Of a DNA stretch of 64,000 nucleotides, positions 1 through 8,058 are shown one piece after another (position 1 is the stretch's first letter; the number at the start of each line of letters is the position of its first letter). Origin of the DNA: Lancefieldella parvula (GTDB lineage Bacteria; Actinomycetota; Coriobacteriia; Coriobacteriales; Atopobiaceae); the NCBI GenBank assembly GCA_023300185.1, contig CP097092.1:1240001-1304000 (forward strand). The letters run 5' to 3'. The notes beneath the pieces are model-generated. The model ran no database searches, was not told the DNA's origin, and saw nothing but the letters and a program-made list of their open reading frames with translations. The position numbers and the translations under genes were made by a program.

Positions 1-1
1 T

Positions 2-895
2 TGCGAGCTTGGTATTGATGCAATTGCTGCTTCCTTCATCCGTGATGGTGCTGCAGTCGAGGAGATTCGTAACATCTGCCGTGAGATGGGCACTCCTAAC
101 GTACAGATCTTCCCTAAGATTGAGTCTGCTCTTGGCGTAAAGAACTTTGACGAGATTCTTGCAGCTTCTAACGGCATCATGGTTGCCCGTGGTGACCTTG
201 GTGTTGAGGTTCCTGCAGCTGAGGTTCCTCACATCCAGAAGACTGTCATCAAGAAGTGCAACGATGCCTACAAGCCTGTCATCACCGCAACTCAGATGCT
301 TGATTCTATGATTCGTAACCCTCGCCCAACCCGTGCAGAGGTTACCGACGTTGCTAACGCAATCTACGACGGCACTGACTGCGTCATGCTTTCTGGTGAG
401 TCCGCAGCTGGTAAGTACCCTGTTGAGGCAGTAAAGACTATGGCTTCCATCTGCAAGGAGACCGAGAAGTACCTGCCAGTCAAGGATGTCTATCACCAGC
501 GTGAGGGTCTTAAGAACGTCAACGGTGCTACAGGCTTTGCTGCAGTTGATATGGCAATCCGTGTTGACGCTAAGTGCATCATCTGCCCAACACACTCTGG
601 CCGCACTGCTCGCCTTGTTTCTAACTTCCGTCCAAAGCGTCCTCTGTATGCAATGTCTCCATCCGATGAGGCAGTTCGTCGTACCTGCTTCTATTGGGGT
701 GTCTATGCATTCAAGACCTCTGAGCAGGGCACGCTTTCTAACACCATGTACAACGCACTGAACGTTGCTAAGGAAGTTGGCGTCGTTGAGACCGGCGACA
801 TTGTTGTTCTGACTGCTGGCGATCCTCATACCAGCCCACGTCTTGGTGACTACACCACTTCAACTAATGTTGCTATGATTTGCCAGGTTCAGTAA
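2..895 (+). CDS. pyk: Pyruvate kinase, C-terminal part (5' end outside window)
   Basis: Pyruvate kinase makes pyruvate and ATP from phosphoenolpyruvate and ADP at the end of glycolysis, in the cytosol. The reading frame is already open at base 2 (CELGIDAIAASFIRDG), so the N-terminal part of the gene lies before the window. Visible hallmarks are QIFPKIE, the catalytic stretch GIMVARGDLGVEVP, the ITATQMLDSM segment and SGESAAGKYPVEAV of the TIM barrel. The last ~140 residues form the C-terminal allosteric domain (CPTHSGRTARLVSNFRP). The stop codon is followed by a strong hairpin terminator, so this gene ends its transcription unit. Codon use is highly biased, as expected for an abundant glycolytic enzyme. 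Confidence 0.97.
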   Translation, partial: CELGIDAIAASFIRDGAAVEEIRNICREMGTPNVQIFPKIESALGVKNFDEILAASNGIMVARGDLGVEVPAAEVPHIQKTVIKKCNDAYKPVITATQMLDSMIRNPRPTRAEVTDVANAIYDGTDCVMLSGESAAGKYPVEAVKTMASICKETEKYLPVKDVYHQREGLKNVNGATGFAAVDMAIRVDAKCIICPTHSGRTARLVSNFRPKRPLYAMSPSDEAVRRTCFYWGVYAFKTSEQGTLSNTMYNALNVAKEVGVVETGDIVVLTAGDPHTSPRLGDYTTSTNVAMICQVQ

Positions 896-916
896 ACCGC
901 ATTTCAGCTTTAACGT

Positions 917-953
917 TATATGCACCCAAGCACAAGCTTGGGTGCATATTTTT
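917..953 (+). terminator. Rho-independent terminator of pyk
   Basis: ATGCACCCAAGC and GCTTGGGTGCAT form a 12-bp perfect stem with a 3-base loop, followed by ATTTTTT. It lies just after the pyruvate kinase stop codon and before the convergent ABC transporter gene. Confidence 0.9.
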
Positions 954-985
954 TACGTGGGATATTTTTAGCGTCTTACCAGCAG

Positions 986-2721
986 TTAGGCAATTTTCCA
1001 GCCGACGGTTTTCTCGCGCATGTTAACAAAATCAGCGTAGATGCCGCCTTCTGCCATCAGTGACTCGTGAGTGCCTCTTTGAACAATACGGCCCTTATCC
1101 AGGACAAGTATCTGATTTGCTTTACGCACCGTCTTTAGGCGATGGGCAATCATAATAACGGTCTTAGAGTTTGTGAGCTCTGCGATTGCACGCTGAAGTT
1201 CAAGCTCGTTTTCTGGATCAACATTAGCTGTTGCCTCATCAAGTACTACGATTGGCGCATCTTTTAAGATAGCGCGCGCAATAGAAAGACGCTGGCGCTC
1301 GCCGCCAGAAAGCATTGAGCCGCCTTCTCCTAAGCGTGTTTCGTATCCGTCAGGTAGTGCCTGGATAAACTCTTCACAGCAAGCACGCTTAGCTGCGTCA
1401 ACTACTTGCTCATGAGTTGCACTCTGGATTGCCAAACTTGATGTTGTTCTCAATGGTGTCATCAAACAGGAATACTCCCTGGAAATACGGTAGAGAAATT
1501 TTGGAGCAGGGCGTCAACCTTATAGTCGCGCACATCGCGTCCACCAAGGGTCACTTGACCTGCATTTACATCCCAAAAACGCTCAATTAGACGGACAAGC
1601 GTTGTTTTGCCAGATCCACTTGGACCCACAATGGCACAAGAGGTGCCTGCAGGAATAGATAGACTCACATCTTCAAGAATTTGCCTGTCATCGTAGCCAA
1701 AGGAAACATGAGAAAGCTCAATATCGTAGGAATCCGCTTTCTTCAAACCTTCTCCCTCGTCCATTGCGGGAGTGGCGAGAATAGCGTTTGTTTGTTCCAT
1801 TGCAATTTCAAGATTACGCAGAATAGTTGAGAAACGACCAGCAGATTCTAGGCGACTAAACAACATAAATGACATAACTACTACTGTTAAACAAGCAGCT
1901 GTATCAAGTATTCCAGATAGCCATAGTCCAACTGATACCAGGCACATGATAATGCTGGTGGCCTTGGAGATGACCATTTGCAAAACTGAGAAACGAAGCG
2001 CCTTGAGCTCAAGATTAAGCGCTTGAACGCGACAATCGTCAACTGCTTTGGCATATTTTCCTTCAGCATCATCAATAAGAGAAAACGCCCTTACTACACT
2101 GATGCCGCGGACATATTCAAGAACAGCACTGATTAAGGTGGTATTAGCAGCTACATACTTATCTGATACATTGCGCACGTAGACCTGGAGCAGCTCCATA
2201 GTAATGCAGAAAAGAACAAACGTAGCTGCAGTTATAAGGCCTAGTTGCCAACAAAACACAAACAAGAACACAACAATAATTGCAGTTAAAGCTAATCCTC
2301 CAACAACCATCATATAAAGTAGGCCACCCAGACTTTGCATTACATCTAGCTGATTGGTCATAACAGCTGTTACTTCACCCAGGCTATTCTCGTTAAAATA
2401 ACCCATAGGAAGGCGGCGCAGTGTATCTCCAATTTCCGCGCGCTTGGTACCAGCCATACTAAAATTAGCATCACAGAAATTCTCACTCTTAAAATGAGCG
2501 CAAATGAACGCTCCTATAATGCTCAGAAGCATAACTCCCAGCGCAGAAAATATCGTCTGAGTTGAGAGTGTATCCGTAGTAAGAGCAGTAAAAACAATCC
2601 AAAGCGCCGTTATTTGTACGCCTTCAAAGAGGCAGCCAAGAATGGTAAAGAAAAGGCCCTTATAGAGTTTCTGGCGATAAGAACTTCCAAACTGAAAATA
2701 CATTTTTAGGACAGATAACAT
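986..2721 (-). pseudogene. ABC exporter half-transporter (TMD-NBD), disrupted by two frameshifts
   Basis: Residues 1 to ~320 form a six-helix ABC exporter membrane domain. The nucleotide-binding domain follows with Walker A (GPSGSGKTTL), signature LSGGERQRLSIARA, Walker B (IVVLDEA) and the H-loop (IMIAHRLKT). The gene is not read through. Near 1481-1482 an extra C (TTTCCAGGG for an expected TTTCAGGG) ends the first frame after GSIPV. Near 1431 a further extra base is needed to rejoin the frame at ATHEQVVDAAKRA. With both bases removed the product is a normal half-transporter of ~577 residues. The start ATG at 2721 has a strong AAGGAGGGG site. It directly follows the 2736-4535 gene, so the two probably form a heterodimer, like IrtAB/YbtPQ-type pairs. 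The substrate is unknown. It could be a true pseudogene or a sequencing artefact. Confidence 0.85.
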
Positions 2722-2735
2722 TGCTACTCCCCTCC

Positions 2736-4535
2736 TTAAGCCTCATCAAGTGCGCCGATATGAGCGCGATACATGGTTGCATAGAGCGGACATGCCTCCA
2801 TAAGCTGCTCGTGCGTACCCTCAGCTTCAATGGATCCATCATTAACAACAACAATTTTGTCGGCATTTTGTACAGTAGAAAGGCGGTGCGCGATAACCAC
2901 CAGCGTTTTACCAGCCACCAGCTTTGCAACTGCAGATTCAACCTCTGCTTCTGATTCTGGATCCGCGTAAGCCGTTGCTTCGTCGAGCATGATAATAGGT
3001 GCATTTTTGAGCATAGCTCGAGCAATTGCTACGCGCTGACGCTCGCCACCAGAAAGGTGACCTCCCGAGCCTCCTACAACCGTTTGATAACCATGAGGAA
3101 GCGATTGGATAAAGTTGTGGCATCCAGAAGCTTTTGCACAAGCAATTACCTCTTCATCAGTAGCGTCTTTTTTACCCATCCTGATGTTTTCCATAATGGT
3201 TTCATCAAAAAGGTAACTATCTTGATCAACGTAAGCTACAAGGTCTGCGAGTTGAGTTGGAGTGCAGGAGCGAATATCTTGTCCTCCAATAGAAACAGAC
3301 CCTTCATTTGGATCCCAGAAACCTGCGATAAGCCGTGCAACAGTAGACTTACCTGATCCACTTGGACCAACAAGTGCCGTAACTTGTCCTGGCTCAATAT
3401 CTAAAGTAATCCCATGGATTACTTCATTACTTCCATACGAGAAACGAACATCGCTTAACTTAATTTCAGTCCCTTCAAGTGTGCAGGGAGCCGTGGCTCT
3501 CATCTGATCTGGGTAATTCAAAACCTCAGAAATTTCTTTGACAACAGAGCCTACCTGCGCAAGAGAATCCATAAAGCTCATCGCTTCAAAGAGCGGCTGA
3601 AAAATTCCTAGAGAAAGCACGGCACACATAACAAACGTAGAAGGAGAAAGAGTTCCCTGAAGCACAAACAAGCATCCAAGGGGCAATACCGTTACTAACG
3701 TTGCAGGAGCAATTGATAGCATGGCATCCTGCCAGATTTGGCAGTGACTCATCCAATCAATAAAAGCATGGGCGGAAGCGTAAACAGCCTTTGAGAACTT
3801 CTCGTAAGAGCTTGCAGACTGTCCAAAAGCCTTAATTACCTCAATTCCAGACACGTACTCAACTGAAGCATTATTCATCTCTTTACCAGTTACGATAGTA
3901 TTTTGATACCAATACTCATAGTCTTTCATCATGCCTGATAAACAGGCAAGTCCCACAATAATAGTGAGTAGAGCAGCAAGAGCAAGACGCCAATCCAAAA
4001 CAATGAGGTACACAAAAACCGCAAAAGCAGCCGTAAGGTTTGAAGTAAGTTCAGGAACTGCATGAGCAAGTGTGGTTTCAATACTATCGATCTTCTCGAC
4101 TAACAAGCGTTTGAGAGAGCCGGATGGCGTATCAAGCACATATCCCATGGGGATAGTTGTCAGTTTCTTTGCCACTCGGGTGCGCATGTTTGCAATTGTC
4201 GCAAACGTTGCCTTATGAGAAACGATAGTTGAAAGATGGTGAAAAACTATTTTTACTAAATAGCTAAGACCCGCTATAAGTCCCCAATGCAGGTAAAACG
4301 GCCATTCTTGAATTCCATTAAAGATACCAACCACCATGTTGCCTGCGGCAACGTAGGGAACCATTCCTCCCAAAACACCAATAATGGCAAGAATGACAGA
4401 CAGTGCATACATACTTTTTCTGTCTGACCACTCGAGCAACACTGCAACAGGATTTACTTCAGATTGCTGAGGATCCTGTTTTGTATTTTGGTTGGGCTCA
4501 GTAGCTTGAACACTTTGGTTCTGACGATTTGCCAT
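2736..4535 (-). CDS. ABC exporter half-transporter (TMD-NBD fusion)
   Basis: 599 residues. A hydrophilic Gln/Asn-rich N-terminus of ~35 residues is followed by a six-helix membrane domain (SVILAIIGVLGGMVPYVAAG, AAFAVFVYLIVLDWRLALAA and others). The ATPase domain carries Walker A GPSGSGKSTV, Q-loop VDQDSYLF, signature HLSGGERQRVAIARAMLK, Walker B IIMLDEATAYADPES and the H-loop VVIAHRLST. I place the start at the ATG at 4535 because GGAGGCGG stands 10 bases upstream; an upstream GTG at 4556 would contain that site. The gene lies 14 bases before the second half-transporter, so co-transcription and heterodimer formation are likely. Family resemblance is to the siderophore/iron-type pairs (YbtPQ, IrtAB), but the substrate cannot be read from the sequence. 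Confidence 0.93.
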   Translation of the reverse strand: MANRQNQSVQATEPNQNTKQDPQQSEVNPVAVLLEWSDRKSMYALSVILAIIGVLGGMVPYVAAGNMVVGIFNGIQEWPFYLHWGLIAGLSYLVKIVFHHLSTIVSHKATFATIANMRTRVAKKLTTIPMGYVLDTPSGSLKRLLVEKIDSIETTLAHAVPELTSNLTAAFAVFVYLIVLDWRLALAALLTIIVGLACLSGMMKDYEYWYQNTIVTGKEMNNASVEYVSGIEVIKAFGQSASSYEKFSKAVYASAHAFIDWMSHCQIWQDAMLSIAPATLVTVLPLGCLFVLQGTLSPSTFVMCAVLSLGIFQPLFEAMSFMDSLAQVGSVVKEISEVLNYPDQMRATAPCTLEGTEIKLSDVRFSYGSNEVIHGITLDIEPGQVTALVGPSGSGKSTVARLIAGFWDPNEGSVSIGGQDIRSCTPTQLADLVAYVDQDSYLFDETIMENIRMGKKDATDEEVIACAKASGCHNFIQSLPHGYQTVVGGSGGHLSGGERQRVAIARAMLKNAPIIMLDEATAYADPESEAEVESAVAKLVAGKTLVVIAHRLSTVQNADKIVVVNDGSIEAEGTHEQLMEACPLYATMYRAHIGALDEA

Positions 4536-4857
4536 ACCCACACCGCCTCCTGCCACAAACTCACAATGTAGTGTCTGTTATTCAGGCTGGCTTTGACAGA
4601 GAAAGCAAGGCTTCAACTGCCATAAGTTAGCTATATATAACTATTTAATAGTTTCAAACTGCTGAATAGCTAAAACAAGCTAGTTTTATAAGTAATCGGT
4701 AAGTGGTAAGCGCGCTGCCTGTAATTGAGACGTGTAAACAATCCCATTAAAATACTTATGAAAGCTTAATCTAACCTCAATAATTGGTTAATCTTTATAA
4801 GAGACCATGTATCACGAAGACGAGAGGCGTCTTTAACATCTCGAAAGGAAGCTGATC
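4536..4857. promoter_or_regulatory. Divergent intergenic region with a 15-bp palindrome
   Basis: This AT-rich stretch separates the ABC exporter pair (minus) from the DUF4342 gene (plus) and has no gene. At 4639-4653 lies AACTATTTAATAGTT, a perfect 7-1-7 palindrome in the size range of dimeric repressor operators. A TATATATA tract (4632-4639) lies beside it and could serve as a -10 region for the exporter genes. I find no nearby regulator gene that would obviously own the site. Confidence 0.45.
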
Positions 4858-5400
4858 ATGGAAAAGCTAGAAAAGGTTGAGGTAATTCGCGAGAAGTGCG
4901 GCGTAAGCTACGAGGACGCAAAGGCAGCACTTGACGCTTGTGATGATAATGTTCTTGATGCAATTATTTGGCTCGAGAAGCAGGGCAAGTCCACTAAGCA
5001 GACTGCAAACTATACTACTGAGTCAGCTGCACAGTCAGACGTTTCTCCAGAAATGGAAGCAGCTCAAATTGCCTACCAAGAATCAAGCAAAAAGTCTGAT
5101 TTCTCAGAGAATATGTCTTCTCTCTGGGAGAAGTGCAAAGAGCTGTTCCATAAAAGTGTGGAAACGAAATTTATTGTTACTCGTCGTGGTGAGCAGTTCA
5201 TGGCCATGCCAGTAATTATTCCAATTGTTGGTCTATTCCTCTGGGGTGCTACATTCTGGCTGCTCATCATTGGTCTGTTCTTTGAAATGCGCTATCACAT
5301 CCAGGGAGCTTATCCTATTGTTGTTGATGTAAATGAGGCAATGGATAAGGCTGCAGATGCAGCGGGTTCCATCAAAAAAGATGTTATCGACAAAAAATAA
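4858..5400 (+). CDS. UBA-like / DUF4342 membrane protein
   Basis: 180 residues. The first ~45 residues (KVEVIREKCGVSYEDAKAAL ... AIIWLEKQGK) are a three-helix UBA/TS-N-like domain. A polar linker of ~50 residues follows. The rest matches the DUF4342 pattern, with FIVTRRGEQFMAMPVIIPIV and a hydrophobic segment around residues 120-145 (GLFLWGATFWLLIIGLFFEM). The start has AGGAAGCTGATC in front of the ATG. It lies 53 bases upstream of a two-component system and may share its promoter. The family's function is not known; a role in membrane or envelope homeostasis is only a guess from the architecture. Confidence 0.85.
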   Translation: MEKLEKVEVIREKCGVSYEDAKAALDACDDNVLDAIIWLEKQGKSTKQTANYTTESAAQSDVSPEMEAAQIAYQESSKKSDFSENMSSLWEKCKELFHKSVETKFIVTRRGEQFMAMPVIIPIVGLFLWGATFWLLIIGLFFEMRYHIQGAYPIVVDVNEAMDKAADAAGSIKKDVIDKK

Positions 5401-5453
5401 AATGCAATTGGTTCCAAACCTAAAATAGAAAACTTCGATATTTAGGCGAGAAA

Positions 5454-6159
5454 ATGATTAAGGTTCTTATCGTTGAAGATGAAGAAAAAATTGCACGCTT
5501 TATAGAACTCGAGCTTAAACATGAGGGCTATGAAGTAGACAAAGCTCTTGACGGAAGAACCGGAGCTGAAAAAGCACTGTCAAATGACTACGACCTTATC
5601 TTGCTTGATGTACTTCTCCCCCAGCTTAATGGTCTAGAAGTTCTTAGAAGGATTCGTCGCGAGAAAAACACGCCAACTATCATGCTTACTGCTCGTGATT
5701 CGGTTATGGATAAAGTAGCTGGTCTCGATGCGGGTGCAGATGACTACCTCACCAAACCTTTTGCGATAGAGGAACTTCTCGCCCGCATTCGCGTGGCACT
5801 CAAACACCATGAGGCAGACAGTTTAAACTCCCCGAGCAATTCCTCAAACAGCTGCTACAAGCACCTTTACAATTAAAGGTGTCTCGCTTGATGTTGATCG
5901 TAGAGAAGTCTGTGTCAAGAACGATTCAATCGAACTTACTACTAAGGAATTTGAAGTCCTCCGTATGCTTATGGAACACGCTGGTGTTGTCATGAGCCGT
6001 GAGCGTATTGCTTCTGAAGCCTTAGGTTATGAGTTTGCCGGAGAAACTAATAACGTAGATGTACATATTGCCCATCTACGTGCAAAAATTGATGACCGCT
6101 ATAACATCAAGCTAATTACTACCGTTCGTGGAGTCGGATATGTCATCAGAGAAGCATAA
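5454..6159 (+). pseudogene. OmpR-family response regulator, frameshifted between receiver and DNA-binding domains
   Basis: The receiver domain (residues 1 to ~120) is complete: acidic pair EDEE, phospho-acceptor Asp in LILLDVLLPQ, Thr in IMLTARDS and Lys in LTKPFAIEEL. The frame then fails and stops at 5874-5876. The winged-helix DNA-binding domain continues in the +1 frame from about 5842 (TFTIKGVSLDVDRREV) to GVGYVIREA at 6159. Removing one base between ~5825 and 5850 restores a normal ~234-residue OmpR-type regulator. The break lies in the interdomain linker. The partner kinase lies immediately downstream. It may be a genuine inactivation, which would leave a receiver-only protein, or a base-call error. 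Confidence 0.85.
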
Positions 6160-6257
6160 CCAGTTCCACCATACAAGAGCATAAAAAGCCTTTCTTTACT
6201 CCCTCTGATTCGTCGACAGCTGGAGTAATTACCTGGGGATTTTGGTGGCGTAAGCTG

Positions 6258-7511
6258 ATGAATTACGTCGGCTTTGATCTCTTTTTACTGGTAACTATTG
6301 CTCTGATTTTTATTTATATGTATAACCAGCATGTTCCGCAAGGTACTTTTTACCTAGGATTTTTCCCTACTGAGTCTCACTCTATTTCTCTTACTGGATT
6401 CAGTTTCTTACACGGACTCTCAAGCCTAAAATACATTGTTCATGGCCCTACTTTTGGCGCCAAAATATTTGATTTAGGCGTAGAGTTAGCACGCTTCTGG
6501 CCCATGTATATTGCAATTCTTATCTGGGAAATCATTGATCTGTTGTCATTCTTCGGTGATATGCGCCGTGTCAGAAGAGCTCTTCAGCCCCTCAATACAC
6601 TTGCACTTAAAGCCGATCAACTAGTAAATAGTGATGTTCTTTCTACCGAAGCTACAACAAATGACGTCCTGGTCAAAAGCGAGAAAATAAGGAGTCTTGA
6701 ACAGGCAATTGAAGAAGCCAATATCAATGCGCCAAAGATTCAAACAGGTGACCAAGACCTGGCAAGTATTGAGATTGCCTTGAATAAACTGCTTCAACGT
6801 ATGCAAGAAGCAAAATTGCAACAGATGCGCTTTGTCAACGATGCCAGCCACGAGCTTCGCACGCCTATAGCTGTTATCCGAGGTTATACTGACATGCTGG
6901 ATCGCTGGGGTAAGACGGACGAGGCTGTACTAGATGAGTCTATCGCTGCACTCAAATCCGAGAGCGAACACATGCATGACCTTGTTGAGCAGCTCCTCTT
7001 CTTAGCACGCGGAGACGCTGGAAGAAATACCCTCACAAAGACTAAGCTCAATCTTGCACGGATAACTTCTGAGGTCTGTGAAGAGTCGGAGATGATTGAT
7101 CCAGATCATCAGTATGTGCTGAAATTTGATCAGAGTACACAAACAGACGATTGCTATCAGGTGCTTGCTGATACCGCAATGATTAAGCAGTCTATCCGTA
7201 TCATCGTGCAAAATGCTGCTCGATATTCTGCTGCTCAGACCACCATTTCTTTTAATGTCGCGTATGACGAGAAAACTGTTCAAGTTTCAATCGAAGATGA
7301 AGGTATGGGCATGTCCGAGACAGCAGCCGCTCATATTTTTGAGAGATTCTGGAGAGCCGACAACGCTCGTATTGAAAGCAATGAGGGTTCTGGACTTGGC
7401 TTATCCATTGCTAAATGGATTGTCGATAATCATGACGGCTCTATTGAGGTACTTTCACGCGAAGGTGTAGGAACACGCTTTACCATCGTTTTACCTCGAG
7501 AGATGTCATAG
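6258..7511 (+). CDS. Two-component sensor histidine kinase (HisKA/HATPase_c)
   Basis: 417 residues as read from ATG 6258. It has a membrane segment near the N-terminus (FDLFLLVTIALIFIYMYN), an external loop, a second segment near residues 78-96 (FWPMYIAILIWEIIDLLSFF), a linker, then the H-box FVNDASHELRTPIAVIRG, N-box IIVQNAARYS, G1 DEGMGMSE and G2 GSGLGLSIAKW. The frame is open well upstream of 6258 without a good start. A second frame begins at ATG 6140 (MSSEKHNQFHHTRA), overlaps the regulator's end and stops at 6182. Deleting one base there joins the two into a longer N-terminus. So the natural gene probably starts at 6140 with a +1 lesion near 6182. It pairs with the regulator just upstream; the signal is unknown. 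Confidence 0.88.
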   Translation: MNYVGFDLFLLVTIALIFIYMYNQHVPQGTFYLGFFPTESHSISLTGFSFLHGLSSLKYIVHGPTFGAKIFDLGVELARFWPMYIAILIWEIIDLLSFFGDMRRVRRALQPLNTLALKADQLVNSDVLSTEATTNDVLVKSEKIRSLEQAIEEANINAPKIQTGDQDLASIEIALNKLLQRMQEAKLQQMRFVNDASHELRTPIAVIRGYTDMLDRWGKTDEAVLDESIAALKSESEHMHDLVEQLLFLARGDAGRNTLTKTKLNLARITSEVCEESEMIDPDHQYVLKFDQSTQTDDCYQVLADTAMIKQSIRIIVQNAARYSAAQTTISFNVAYDEKTVQVSIEDEGMGMSETAAAHIFERFWRADNARIESNEGSGLGLSIAKWIVDNHDGSIEVLSREGVGTRFTIVLPREMS

Positions 7512-7559
7512 TGAACCCAAAGGCACATCTGCAAGTAAAAGGTCCTTCTCGCCAGTCGT

Positions 7560-7603
7560 GAACTGTCTCCCATTTCTTATGTCCACGAAATGGAAGGCAG
7601 TTC
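7560..7603 (+). terminator. Hairpin copy 1, left end of the inverted-repeat element
   Basis: GAACTGTCTCCCATTTC pairs imperfectly with GAAATGGAAGGCAGTTC around a 10-base loop. It lies 50 bases after the histidine kinase stop. There is no strong T run, so termination is possible but not certain. Confidence 0.45.
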
Positions 7604-7842
7604 ATATGCGGGTGATTATGATTCTGTAGCGTGTTAGCGTCGGCTTTTAGGCCTGGCGCACAAAATAGCGCAGCTTTGGTAGGTTCTGCCGAAGAATCGA
7701 CATGTTTCTAATCAAGATAGCTAGGCAGCTAGGCGGTCGCACTACCTGATATGCATCTCTATGCATAAACTTCATCTAATATGCTTAAACATGAATAGAC
7801 TTATATAAGAAATTTAACTATCGATAAATTCTGTATCTACGG

Positions 7843-7974
7843 AACACACCTAAGTCAGATATTCTGCTCAGATGAGGGCATTTTACACATCTAATAAAGA
7901 TAATCTGCATGTTTGTGGTAATTTTCAGCGTCATGTATACGTCTTTTTAACAGATTATCTGACTTAGGTGTGTT
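7843..7974. repeat. Inner 24-bp inverted repeat
   Basis: AACACACCTAAGTCAGATAT (7843-7862, continuing TCTG) is repeated in inverse at 7951-7974, with a single mismatch over 24 bases. The 84-base interior holds two further copies of the CAGATTATC/GATAATCTG theme. It could form a long stem in RNA or be the recognition site of a transposase. Confidence 0.7.
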
Positions 7975-7976
7975 TT

Positions 7977-8020
7977 GAACTGCCTCCTATTTCTCGTGTC
8001 TAAGAAATGGGAGGCAGTTC
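7977..8020 (-). terminator. Hairpin copy 2, right end of element; likely terminator of the GH13-GH77 gene
   Basis: GAACTGCCTCCTATTTCT and AGAAATGGGAGGCAGTTC form an 18-base stem with one G-T pair and an 8-base loop. Read on the minus strand it lies 38 bases beyond the stop of the glucanotransferase gene. It is homologous to copy 1 in inverse orientation. Confidence 0.55.
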
Positions 8021-8058
8021 ATCGAGAAGGACTTTTTTGTTGTAACAAATAAGGTACG

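Larger units (their letters stand above)
7537..8038. mobile_element. MITE-like element with ~65-bp imperfect terminal inverted repeats
   Basis: This 500-bp gene-free stretch begins AAAAGGTCCTTCTCG (7537) and ends CGAGAAGGACTTTTTT (8038), the inverse of its start. Immediately inside each end is a related hairpin: GAACTG...CAGTTC at 7560-7603 and GAACTGCC...GGCAGTTC at 7977-8020, whose loops and stems also correspond when one is reverse-complemented. Nested inside is another inverted repeat of 24 bases (7843-7866 against 7951-7974) with one mismatch. No coding frame is apparent. It lies between the convergent histidine kinase and GH13-GH77 genes. A non-autonomous transposable element is the best fit. 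The alternative is two homologous terminators for the convergent genes. Confidence 0.55.

Noticed and set aside
7512..8058. CRISPR array in the repeat-rich region
   Set aside because: The repeats are inverted, few and irregularly spaced, with no series of direct repeats and no cas genes.
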